Positions 1-6,614 of a stretch of 8,616 nt of DNA are shown here, in pieces. Origin of the DNA: Candidatus Melainabacteria bacterium (GTDB lineage: Bacteria; Actinomycetota; Actinomycetes; Mycobacteriales; Pseudonocardiaceae). Each line of letters starts with the position of its first letter. Within the stretch, counting starts at the first letter, position 1. Position numbers and translations under genes: made by a program. A model generated the notes under the pieces. That model worked only from the letters and a program-made list of their open reading frames with translations. It was not told the DNA's origin and ran no database searches. The stretch spans positions 1 through 8,616 of the forward strand of contig CAJCJE010000530.1 in assembly GCA_903970565.1 (NCBI GenBank). The letters run 5' to 3'.

Positions 1-2026
1 CACCGTCGCCGACGATCAACTGCGCGGGCAGGGTGACCGTGACCCGTAGGCCGGGGATGTCCTCGCCGCCGTGCAGCCGGACCCGGACCCCGTGCTGGCC
101 GGCGAGCCTGCTGATCACGAACAGGCCCATCCGCCGGGTGATCCGGCCCTCGAAACCCTCCGGCTGGTTGAGCCGGTCGTTGGCGACGCGCAGTTCGTCG
201 TCGCCCATGCCGATGCCGTGGTCGACGATGTCCACCACGATCGCCCTGGTCCTGGTCCGGTGTGAGGAGATGGTCACCTGGGTGTCCGGCGCGGAGAAGG
301 CGGTCGCGTTGTCCAGCAGTTCGGCGACCAGCCGGACCAGGTCCCCGGCGGCATAGCCGAGGACGTGCACCGGGGGCGGTGGTTGCAGCGCGACCCGTTG
401 GTACTGCTCGATCTCCGACACCGCCGCGCGCAGCAGGTCCGACAGTGGCATCGCCTGGGACGGCCCCCGGCCGAGTTCTCCGCCGGAGAGCACCATCAGG
501 TTCTCGTTGTTGCGGCGCATCCGGGTGGCCAGGTGGTCGAGCTTGAACAGCGCGCTGAGCTGTTCGGGGTCCTCCTCGTCGCGTTCGAGTTGTTCGATCA
601 GCCGCAGCTGTCGCTGGACAAGACCCTGGCTGCGCCGGGAGAGATTGGTGAACAGGTCGCTGTAGTTGCCGCGCAGGTTGGCCTGTTCGACGGCGAGCTT
701 CAGCGCTTCGGCGTGCACCGCGTCGAAGGCCCTGGCCAACTGGCCGACCTCCTCGGTGGTGTGCACCGGGACCGGGGTGACCGCGGTGTCGACGACCTCG
801 CCGATCCGGATTCGCTCGACCGCCTCCGGCAGCTGCCGGTTGGCCACGTCGCGGGCGGTGCGGCGCAGCACGCCGATCGAACGCAGCAGCTGCCGAGCGA
901 TGATCACCATCACCAGCGCCGCCACCAGCAGGGCCGCGAACAGGATGACCGCCGCGGCGCCGGCCGTGTTGCTGGCCTGGCTCTGCATCGAGCTGGCCGT
1001 GTCGCGCAACTGGCCGGCCAGGTCATCGGTCACCGTGGTCAGTCCGCCGGTGACGGCCTGGTTGGCCGAGTTCCAGGTGGCCATCGGAATGCGGATCACC
1101 ATGCCCGGCATGACCTGACCGCTCATCCCACCGGACTGGTCGATGGCCGCGTCGAGCAGGGAGCCCTGCTGCGCGAGCACCGGCCCGGTGACCGCGCGCT
1201 GGTAGTCCTGCTCGGCATCCTGCGCGGCCACCGCGTGGAAGTCGCTGATCCGGCTGGCCAGCCGCGCCTCGGAACCGTGCAGCGAGGTCACCTCGGAGAC
1301 GGTCATGGTGCCGCCGCCGATGCCGACCAACACCACGGCCTGCTGGTAGAGCACCTCCTCCCGCGCTGAGAACAGGTCGTAGAGCGATATCGCCTCGCGG
1401 GTCAGCTGCGCGTCACCGAGGTCGGTCGCGAGCACCCGGTCGAAGGCGAACAGCCCGTCGATGAGCTGGCTGTAGGTGTCCACCTCCTCGGCGGCGTTCG
1501 CGTTCGCGGTGCCCTCCTGGGTCCGCAGCGCGGGCAGCTCGGCGAGTTGGCGCTGGGCGTCGGCCCAGGCCGTTGCCGCGACCGGGTCGAATCCGTCGCG
1601 CGCCGCGTTGGTGGCCTCGGCCTGGCGCAGCGTGCTCAGGTCGAGGTCGACCTGGTGCTGGACGCCGGTCAGCGCGGCACTCACTCCGTCGGCCGCCATC
1701 CCCGAGGTCGGCGTCATGGTCGCGTCGTCCGCGGCGACCTGTTGCCGTTCCTGTTGGAGGGCGGAAATGGCCGACCGGGCATTGTCACTGAGTTGGGTGA
1801 GGCCGTTCGCGCCGGTATAGAGGTCAGCTTTACCCAACTGCGCGTCGACAACCACGAACCCGAGTGCGAGTGTGGTGACGACCGGCACGAGTACGACCGC
1901 GATGAGCTTGACCGGAATACTCCAGTCCCGCCATCGCGCTATCGCCGACATCATCGACGTTCGCCCCTCCCGACGAGCGCGCTGACCACCGCGTTCTCGT
2001 CTTGCCCGCTCAGCGGTTCTACTCAC
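1..2026 (-). CDS. NIT-HAMP-HATPase sensor histidine kinase (CvnA-like), C terminus off the left edge
   Basis: Membrane sensor kinase; 675 codons are visible and the frame is still open at the edge. From a GTG start at 2026 the layout is: a 24-residue cationic cytoplasmic head, membrane segment about 38-60 (VKLIAVVLVPVV), a long extracytoplasmic helical region about 75-325 resembling the nitrate/nitrite-sensing NIT domain, membrane segment about 355-376, HAMP about 377-440, then a helical linker with SRRSQGLVQRQ (from 463) and KLDHLATRMRRNNEN (His498 is the candidate phosphoacceptor). The ATPase domain has N-box ELLDNA (569-574), G1 DHGIGMG (602-608) and GLFVISRLAGQHG (from 634). This architecture is typical of actinomycete kinases heading conservons (kinase, roadblock, DUF742, Ras-like GTPase). 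Those partners would lie left of the window and are not seen. The start was chosen because a perfect AGGAGG sits 6 bases upstream. ATG codons at 1954 and 1951 are in frame, also behind a purine-rich GGGAGGGG, and are the alternative. The ligand is unknown; nitrate sensing should not be assumed. Confidence 0.9.
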   Translation of the reverse strand, partial: MSRTAERARRERGGQRARREGRTSMMSAIARWRDWSIPVKLIAVVLVPVVTTLALGFVVVDAQLGKADLYTGANGLTQLSDNARSAISALQQERQQVAADDATMTPTSGMAADGVSAALTGVQHQVDLDLSTLRQAEATNAARDGFDPVAATAWADAQRQLAELPALRTQEGTANANAAEEVDTYSQLIDGLFAFDRVLATDLGDAQLTREAISLYDLFSAREEVLYQQAVVLVGIGGGTMTVSEVTSLHGSEARLASRISDFHAVAAQDAEQDYQRAVTGPVLAQQGSLLDAAIDQSGGMSGQVMPGMVIRIPMATWNSANQAVTGGLTTVTDDLAGQLRDTASSMQSQASNTAGAAAVILFAALLVAALVMVIIARQLLRSIGVLRRTARDVANRQLPEAVERIRIGEVVDTAVTPVPVHTTEEVGQLARAFDAVHAEALKLAVEQANLRGNYSDLFTNLSRRSQGLVQRQLRLIEQLERDEEDPEQLSALFKLDHLATRMRRNNENLMVLSGGELGRGPSQAMPLSDLLRAAVSEIEQYQRVALQPPPPVHVLGYAAGDLVRLVAELLDNATAFSAPDTQVTISSHRTRTRAIVVDIVDHGIGMGDDELRVANDRLNQPEGFEGRITRRMGLFVISRLAGQHGVRVRLHGGEDIPGLRVTVTLPAQLIVGDG

Positions 2027-2032
2027 GCGCGT

Positions 2033-2038
2033 CCTCCT
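2033..2038 (-). promoter_or_regulatory. Ribosome binding site for the sensor kinase
   Basis: AGGAGG on the minus strand, followed by six bases (ACGCGC) and GTG at 2026. It is a full Shine-Dalgarno match at good spacing, and it favours the GTG start over the in-frame ATG pair 24 codons downstream. Confidence 0.7.
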
Positions 2039-2197
2039 CGCGGGCAACGGAAAACTGACGGATCAACGCCGGTCGGCAGCTTCGATGAAATGTTCTCTTC
2101 GCCATTCCGTCCCGGCACAACAAAACAAAATCAACCATGCTTGGTCACCTCGCTGCCGATATCGTCGGGCGCGGCACATTCGTTTCTCTCCGGCGCG

Positions 2198-2234
2198 CGC
2201 CGTCATCATTTTCGATGATTCTCGAATGACGGCG
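2198..2234. repeat. Inverted repeat, 9-bp perfect arms, upstream of the sensor kinase
   Basis: CGCCGTCAT (2198-2206) pairs perfectly with ATGACGGCG (2226-2234) across 19 bases. The interior carries a second, alternative hairpin, ATCAT (2205-2209) with ATGAT (2215-2219). The left arm overlaps a 12-bp palindrome CGGCGCGCGCCG (2191-2202). It sits about 170-210 bases upstream of the kinase start, so it could be a 5' leader hairpin or an operator. There is no T tract, so an intrinsic terminator is not indicated. Confidence 0.55.
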
Positions 2235-2306
2235 GGTGCGCGAACTCCCCTAACCGAATTTCACTGCCCGCAATAGTTTTGGGGCGAACAGCAGGTATTC
2301 GGTGTT

Positions 2307-2319
2307 CCCGAAGTTCGGG
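2307..2319. repeat. Short palindrome CCCGAA-G-TTCGGG
   Basis: A perfect 6-bp inverted repeat around one central base in the non-coding gap, followed on the plus strand by TTGACC (2323-2328), which resembles a -35 box. I found no matching -10 at 16-18 bases, so this is recorded as a possible regulator site only. Confidence 0.35.
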
Positions 2320-3006
2320 TACTTGACCCTACATCAGAGGTCGCGATCAAGATGCAATTCGCAACAAGGGCCCTTGAGCTGCGAGTTTGCCTCGCATCAG
2401 CGGTCCTAACCGACAAAACAGACCTAGCGGACAGATCAAGATCCAAATTTTGCTGCTCTGAGCGGGTCAAACAGGGAGCATGTCATCCGATAGCGGGACG
2501 CATTACACCCCGTTAGTGTGCAACCAACAATTTTCATGTCCGACTCAACTGGACCGGTCGCCGAATCCGACTGGCCGAAGCCGGGAACCGGGGGCTGCCG
2601 AACTCATCCGACAACCACACAATCGCATCTCAGGATCGATCTACTCACTCCTGCCAGATGATCGCGAACGACCGGGAAGACCCTCCCCTCAAGTTCGGCC
2701 GGCTTACCCGAAGGGGTGATGCGAGCCAATTTTTCCTACTCCCGGATCAACCAGTGACCACGCTGGTTTCGCCTCCAAAAAAATCCATGTTGAGCAGGGG
2801 GAATCCAGGTCGGACGGGGAGCCCGGCCACCAGTTCCAGCCGGTCCAGCGACGAACCAGTTGAAGCGGGTCACCCACCGGGTCCACTGACGTGGAGTAGC
2901 CAAAATATTCACTCTTATGTGGTAAATTCTGCCCGACGCGGGCGAACTCGGGTGAATCTCGACTGTTCCGATACGCGCCAAAACCGACCCTTGACTTCTC
3001 CACCAT

Positions 3007-3038
3007 GATCACGGAAGTCTGATCACGCTACGATCACG
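3007..3038. repeat. Three direct copies of GATCACG
   Basis: GATCACG occurs at 3007-3013, 3021-3027 and 3032-3038 (offsets 14 and 11). The first two copies are preceded by T, giving TGATCACG and a TGATCA palindrome. TACGAT at 3029-3034, between the second and third copies, resembles an actinomycete -10 on the plus strand. No plus-strand gene follows that I can support, so function is unknown. Confidence 0.45.
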
Positions 3039-3169
3039 ACAACGGTGGAAGGCACTGGTTCGAGCTTTGCGTATCCGCTATCAGCACACGTATGCCGAAG
3101 GCGCGCGACACGGTGGCCGCGGCGCCTTATCCACTTACTGACGAGGTATTGACGGGCTATTTACCGACC

Positions 3170-3186
3170 TGCGCACGCGCGCGTGT
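3170..3186. repeat. Alternating purine-pyrimidine tract with a 12-bp CG palindrome
   Basis: Seventeen bases alternate strictly between pyrimidine and purine. They include the self-complementary CACGCGCGCGTG (3174-3185). It lies about 30 bases past the phosphotransferase stop. Such tracts are prone to Z-form or cruciform structure. It might assist termination, but it lacks a T run and the nearby GCGTG/CACGC pairing is weak. Confidence 0.4.
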
Positions 3187-3214
3187 TCGACGCTGCGCAC
3201 GCCGGCGGGTCCGA

Positions 3215-4414
3215 TCAGCGAAATGCTGGGTAGCGGGCCAGGTCGGTGGCGCCGAAACGACGGTCCAGCGCCTCGACGACGGCGTGCGCGTGCTCGGCGA
3301 GAGCCGCCTCACCAGCGTTTTCGGCATCGGCGGCCAACTGCTGCCAACGGGATCGCAGCGCGACGCTGCGACGGGGCGAGCGCAGTTCGTCGGAGATCGG
3401 CAGATCCTCCTCCTCCGGCGCCGGCAGGAACCACCAGGTCGACAACCACACCCAGAACACCTGTGCGTCAAGCAGTCCCGGCAGCAGAACCGCGTCGTCG
3501 TCGAGGTCGGGCCAGACGCTGCTGGCCTCCGAGCGCCAGGCCGCGACCATCGCTTCGATCATGCCGGCCGGCAGGGCGAAACTGCACCAGCAGGACGGGA
3601 AGGGCACCCGCAGGTAACCGGCATCCAGCAGGACATCACGCCAGCAGCCGCCCTCGAAGTCCAGGAACCGCACGCCCTTGCTGGTGATCACGTTGTTGTC
3701 CGGACACGCATCCGACGGGCTGAAGGCCCGATGGCGCGGTGAATCCACCAGTCGTGCCGCGAACATCGCGCGCTCGTGCACGGCCTGGGGCGTACTGACG
3801 CCGAGCCCGGCCCGCAACAGGTCCGGCAGTTCGGTCAGTGCCTTGCGGCCTTGCGCGGCAAGCGGATCGGTCATCTTCGGCCGGCCCAGCCGTCGGCTCA
3901 GGGCGTCGAAATCCGCCTCCCGGCTGGCAGTGCTGGCGTGCAGCCTGCCCAGCGAGCGCGCCCAGGACAACAGGGCCCGCTCCGCGACGCGCGCGTCGTT
4001 GCCGAGCAGCTTGTCGGCCAGCGTCGGCGACCGGCCGAGATCTTCCAGTACCACCAACCGCTCGTGGCCGTCGTGGGCGAACATCTCCGGACACATCCGC
4101 TCCTCGACCGCGAGCGCGGTGAAAAGCTGGTAGCTGACCGCTTCCTGCACGAATGCGTCGGTCAGCGAGCCGGGTTCCGGCGGGGCGTACCGCTTGACCA
4201 CCAGGGTCCGGGGTAACGAGAACGGGGTCGCGGCGACCCGGACCCGGATGACGGTCGAGGTGCCGCTGCCACCGAGATCCTCTGGCGCGGCAAGGCGAAC
4301 AGCGGCGCCGAAGCGGTGACTGAGCACCAACTGCGCCGCAATCATCGTCTCGGACACCTCCGGTCGGATGTCCTCGACGACATCCGATGAGCCTGCGGCG
4401 GCATCCACACCCAT
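3215..4414 (-). CDS. APH/ChoK-fold phosphotransferase-like protein, substrate unknown
   Basis: A 399-residue soluble protein with the aminoglycoside-phosphotransferase/choline-kinase fold. Visible landmarks: glycine-rich GGSGTSTVIRV (48-58), ATP-site lysine in LVVKRY (Lys74), helix Glu91 in VQEAVSYQLF, hinge-like VVLEDLG (121-127), catalytic-loop equivalent FSPSDACPDNNV (231-242) with Asp235 and Asn240/241, and metal-binding Asp252 in FLDFEGG, the DFG equivalent. The classical HGD of the Brenner motif reads P-S-D, so its histidine is missing, but Asp, Asn and the second Asp are kept. The C-terminal half is rich in Trp and Cys (CWC 275-277; WVWLSTWWF). A small-molecule kinase or a catalytically changed relative are both possible; antibiotic resistance should not be assumed. 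Start chosen: ATG 4414, with AGGG 9 bases upstream. ATG 4345 (GGAGG 11 bases upstream) and ATG 4561 (GGAG only 4 bases upstream) are alternatives. It follows aspS in the same direction after a 233-base gap, so co-transcription is possible. Confidence 0.85.
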   Translation of the reverse strand: MGVDAAAGSSDVVEDIRPEVSETMIAAQLVLSHRFGAAVRLAAPEDLGGSGTSTVIRVRVAATPFSLPRTLVVKRYAPPEPGSLTDAFVQEAVSYQLFTALAVEERMCPEMFAHDGHERLVVLEDLGRSPTLADKLLGNDARVAERALLSWARSLGRLHASTASREADFDALSRRLGRPKMTDPLAAQGRKALTELPDLLRAGLGVSTPQAVHERAMFAARLVDSPRHRAFSPSDACPDNNVITSKGVRFLDFEGGCWRDVLLDAGYLRVPFPSCWCSFALPAGMIEAMVAAWRSEASSVWPDLDDDAVLLPGLLDAQVFWVWLSTWWFLPAPEEEDLPISDELRSPRRSVALRSRWQQLAADAENAGEAALAEHAHAVVEALDRRFGATDLARYPAFR

Positions 4415-4647
4415 CAGTTCCGACCCTACTCTCGGTTGGACGTCGGGGGTCGCTGTTCCCGAGATGTGGTCCGGCGTCCGGGACTTCGACCGCAAGCGAC
4501 CGTAATGCCCAACGGGGTCACTCGGCGGCCACGGTTTCATAACAGATTGTTTCTGGCGCATGACACTCCGCAATTATGCGCGCACAGCACGATGGGCCGA
4601 CAGCGCTCGGTCCACTACCCGGCGCCATCGGCCCTCGATATGACGAT
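4415..4647. other. Spacer between aspS and the phosphotransferase gene
   Basis: 233 bases with no recognisable gene. The phosphotransferase frame stays open through most of it, so the spacer shrinks to 86 bases if that gene starts at 4561. A weak AGGAT/ATCCT hairpin overlaps the end of aspS (about 4653-4667). I see no strong terminator, which leaves read-through from aspS possible. Confidence 0.5.
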
Positions 4648-6471
4648 TCAGGAGGATGCAGAATCCTGTTTCACCGCGTCGACCTTCACTGCATCGACCT
4701 TCACGGCTGGCTTGGCATCGACGCCGGCCTCCTTGCGCTGAAGCGAAGTGATCGGGGTCGGCGCGCCGGTGAGCGGGTCGAAGCCGCCGCTGGTCTTCGG
4801 GAAGGCGATCACTTCCCGGATCGAGTCGTAACCGGCGAGCAGGCCGGCGACCCGGTCCCAGCCGAACGCGATCCCGCCGTGCGGCGGCGGGCCGTAGGCG
4901 AACGCTTCGAGCAGGAAGCCGAACTTCTCCCTGGCCTCGTCCTCGGACAGCCCCATCAGCCCGAACACCCGACGCTGCACATCGGCGCGGTGGATACGAA
5001 TCGAGCCGCCGCCGATCTCGTTGCCGTTGCAGACGATGTCGTAGGCGTAGGCCAGCGCGTTGGCCGGGTCCTCCTCGAAGCGGTCGATCCACTCGGGGGT
5101 CGGCGAGGTGAACGCATGGTGCACCGCGGTCCACCGCCCGGAACCGACCGCGACGTCACCGCCGGCGGTCGCCTGGGAGGCCAACTCGAACAGCGGGGCG
5201 TCCACGATCCACACGAACGACCAGGCCGATTCGTCGATCAGGCCGAGGCGCCTGCCGATCTCCAGCCGGCAGGCGCCCAGCAGCGCCCGTGCGGCGGACG
5301 GCTCGGCGGCGGCGAAGAACACGCAGTCGCCCGGCTCGGCACCGGCGGCCTTGGCCAGGCCCTCCCGCTCGTGCTCGGCCAGGTTCTTGGCGACCGGCCC
5401 GCCGAGCGTGCCGTCCTCGCCGACCAGCACGTAGGCCAGGCCCCTGGCACCGCGCTGCTTGGCCCAGTCCTGCCAGGCGTCCAGGGTGCGGCGCGGCTGG
5501 TCGGCACCGCCGGGCATGACCACGCAGCCGACGTAGGGCGCCTGGAAGACCCGGAACGGGGTCGAGGCGAAGTACTCGGTCAGCTCGGTGAGTTCGAGCC
5601 CGAAACGCAGGTCCGGCTTGTCCGAGCCGTAGCGGGCCATCGCGTCGGCGTAGGTCATCCGCTGGATCGGCCGGGGAATCTCGTGGTCGGCGAGGTCGCG
5701 CCGGAGCGAGCTGACGATCTCCTCGCCGAGCGCGATCACGTCGTCCTGCTCGACGAAGCTCATCTCGATGTCGAGCTGGGTGAACTCGGGCTGGCGGTCG
5801 GCGCGGAAGTCCTCGTCCCGGTAGCAGCGGGCGAGCTGGTAGTAGCGCTCGATACCGCCGACCATCAGCAGCTGCTTGAACAGCTGCGGGGACTGCGGCA
5901 GCGCGTACCAGGAGCCCGGACGCAGCCGAGCGGGCACCAGGAAGTCACGCGCGCCCTCCGGCGTGGACCGGGTCATCGTCGGCGTCTCCACCTCGACGAA
6001 CCGGTGCTCGTGCAGCACGTTCCTGGCGATCCGGTTGGCCTCGCTGCGCAGTCGCATCGCCGCCGCCGGCCCACTGCGGCGCAGGTCCAGGTAGCGGTGC
6101 CGAAGCCGAACCTCGTCACCGACCTCGATGTGCTCGTCCAGCGGGAAGGGCAGCGGCGCGGACTCGCTGAGCACCACCAGGTCGGTCACGGTGACCTCGA
6201 TGGCACCGGTCGGGATCTCGGTGTTCGCGTTGCCCTCGGGCCGGATGATGACCTCACCGGTCACCTTCAGACAGAACTCGGCCCGCAGCCGGTGCGCCCG
6301 CTCGGCCATCTCACCCTCGCGGAAGACCACCTGGGCGGTGCCGGAGGCATCCCGGAGATCGATGAAGATGACCCCCCCGTGATCGCGCCGACGGGCCACC
6401 CACCCGGTGAGGGTGACGGTTTGCCCGGCATGTGAGGCCCGGAGTGTTCCGGCCTCGTGCGTACGCATCAC
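4648..6471 (-). CDS. aspS: Aspartyl-tRNA synthetase, bacterial type, probably non-discriminating
   Basis: Class IIb synthetase (607 residues) charging tRNA with aspartate in the cytosol. The N-terminal OB-fold anticodon domain spans about 1-105. The catalytic core shows [11 protein letters not shown] (170-180), the aspartate-binding loop [10 protein letters not shown] (191-200), motif 2 from RCYRDEDFR (215-223) to [10 protein letters not shown] (227-236), a bacterial GAD-type insertion at about 295-420, HHAFTSP (451-457), and motif 3 GIAFGWDRV (533-541). His31-Gly32 (RRRDHGG) and Gly80 (RPEG) match positions that mark non-discriminating AspRS, where E. coli has Leu and Lys. It therefore probably also makes Asp-tRNA(Asn) for GatCAB amidation. 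The C terminus has an extra [14 protein letters not shown] tail. GTG 6471 is preferred because AAGGAG lies 10 bases upstream; ATG 6468 is the alternative and differs by one residue. The upstream leader carries nested inverted repeats that may regulate it. Confidence 0.98.
   Translation of the reverse strand: MMRTHEAGTLRASHAGQTVTLTGWVARRRDHGGVIFIDLRDASGTAQVVFREGEMAERAHRLRAEFCLKVTGEVIIRPEGNANTEIPTGAIEVTVTDLVVLSESAPLPFPLDEHIEVGDEVRLRHRYLDLRRSGPAAAMRLRSEANRIARNVLHEHRFVEVETPTMTRSTPEGARDFLVPARLRPGSWYALPQSPQLFKQLLMVGGIERYYQLARCYRDEDFRADRQPEFTQLDIEMSFVEQDDVIALGEEIVSSLRRDLADHEIPRPIQRMTYADAMARYGSDKPDLRFGLELTELTEYFASTPFRVFQAPYVGCVVMPGGADQPRRTLDAWQDWAKQRGARGLAYVLVGEDGTLGGPVAKNLAEHEREGLAKAAGAEPGDCVFFAAAEPSAARALLGACRLEIGRRLGLIDESAWSFVWIVDAPLFELASQATAGGDVAVGSGRWTAVHHAFTSPTPEWIDRFEEDPANALAYAYDIVCNGNEIGGGSIRIHRADVQRRVFGLMGLSEDEAREKFGFLLEAFAYGPPPHGGIAFGWDRVAGLLAGYDSIREVIAFPKTSGGFDPLTGAPTPITSLQRKEAGVDAKPAVKVDAVKVDAVKQDSASS
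4675..4704 (-). repeat. 15-bp tandem repeat inside the 3' end of aspS
   Basis: Two adjacent 15-base units (4690-4704 and 4675-4689, minus strand) match at 13 of 15 positions. Each encodes VKVDA, and a diverged third unit begins VKQD. They build a lysine/aspartate tail beyond the conserved AspRS end (about residues 590-602). Both differences (positions 1 and 4 of the plus-strand unit) are third-base changes that leave the residues unchanged. Confidence 0.7.
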
Positions 6472-6481
6472 GGGTACTGCG

Positions 6482-6487
6482 CTCCTT
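6482..6487 (-). promoter_or_regulatory. Ribosome binding site of aspS
   Basis: AAGGAG on the minus strand, 10 bases before GTG 6471 and 13 before ATG 6468. The spacing favours the GTG. Only two bases separate it from the right arm of the outer leader inverted repeat, so folding of that repeat could affect ribosome access. Confidence 0.65.
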
Positions 6488-6489
6488 GT

Positions 6490-6555
6490 GGGGTAGCCAG
6501 ATCTGTCAAGTAACTTTGCAAAGTAACGTTACTTGTGAGACTAGCCAACTACCCC
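6490..6555 (-). promoter_or_regulatory. Nested inverted repeats in the aspS leader (possible regulatory hairpin)
   Basis: GGGGTAG (6490-6496) pairs perfectly with CTACCCC (6549-6555). Inside it, CAAGTAAC (6507-6514) pairs perfectly with GTTACTTG (6528-6535). The two repeats are almost concentric (centres 6522.5 and 6521), so a transcript crossing the region can fold into a two-tier stem ending two bases before the aspS AAGGAG. The G+C content of the inner stem is low, unlike an actinomycete terminator. I do not recognise it as a T-box or any other named leader class. Confidence 0.5.
6507..6535. promoter_or_regulatory. AAGTAAC/GTTACTT operator-like cluster
   Basis: Within 29 bases there are two direct AAGTAAC copies (6508-6514, 6521-6527) and one inverted copy GTTACTT (6528-6534). 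They form a perfect 14-bp palindrome, AAGTAACGTTACTT (6521-6534), overlapping a perfect 12-bp palindrome, ACTTTGCAAAGT (6513-6524). This density in a 70% G+C genome looks like a protein-binding site, of the size used by TetR-family regulators. A consensus -35 hexamer TTGACA for the minus strand (6509-6504) overlaps the first copy. However, the position 17-18 bases further holds the ribosome binding site, not a -10, so the promoter is unproven. Confidence 0.55.
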
Positions 6556-6614
6556 ATCCTCTTGGCCAGCGGGTTTCCGCGCGTCGGTCAGGCGTCGAGT
6601 ACCCGGCTGAGGAC

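Larger units (their letters stand above)
2027..3214. other. Long non-coding, AT-shifted intergenic region
   Basis: About 1.2 kb between the stop of the phosphotransferase gene and the start of the sensor kinase, both on the minus strand. No open frame here has a good ribosome binding site, actinomycete third-position GC bias or a recognisable domain. G+C is visibly lower than in the flanking genes: 29/60 in line 2401-2460 against 42/60 in a line of aspS. The region contains A/T runs such as the AAAAAAA near 2777, AAAATATT near 2901, and several short inverted and direct repeats listed separately. It should hold the kinase promoter (minus strand, upstream of 2026), but I could not pick a convincing -10/-35 pair. 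It may be a decayed remnant of a lost gene, or long regulatory DNA. Confidence 0.7.

Noticed and set aside
365..1369. Plus-strand frame of 334 codons opposite the sensor kinase
   Set aside because: The minus-strand frame has all histidine-kinase ATPase boxes and membrane segments; the plus frame is His/Arg/Gly-rich shadow sequence.
2261..2470. Minus-strand frame of 69 codons whose end is rich in Ser/Thr/Cys (TPNTCCSPQNYC), reminiscent of a lanthipeptide core
   Set aside because: TTG start with no Shine-Dalgarno, no modifying enzyme or transporter nearby, and no coding-type base bias.
2480..2719. Plus-strand frame of 79 codons
   Set aside because: The AGGGAG before the ATG is only one base away, too close for initiation, and the protein has low-complexity, non-coding character.
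2704..3012. Minus-strand open frame of 102 codons, Trp-rich (WTGWNWWPG)
   Set aside because: Starts at GTG without a clear ribosome binding site, has many A/T third positions unlike neighbouring genes, and no known domain. It may be a decayed gene but is not supported.
3050..3075. GGTTCGAGC resembling a tRNA T-loop
   Set aside because: The flanking bases do not form a T stem, and no acceptor or anticodon stem can be drawn.
3127..3135. TTATCCACT, one base from a DnaA box
   Set aside because: Single copy, no cluster of boxes and no dnaA/dnaN context, so no sign of an origin.
3092..3742. Plus-strand frame of 216 codons
   Set aside because: Most of it is the antisense shadow of the phosphotransferase gene, and its Arg-rich composition is typical of such shadows.
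4576..6435. Plus-strand frame of 619 codons opposite aspS
   Set aside because: Long antisense frames are normal in high-GC genomes. The minus strand encodes a full, motif-complete AspRS.
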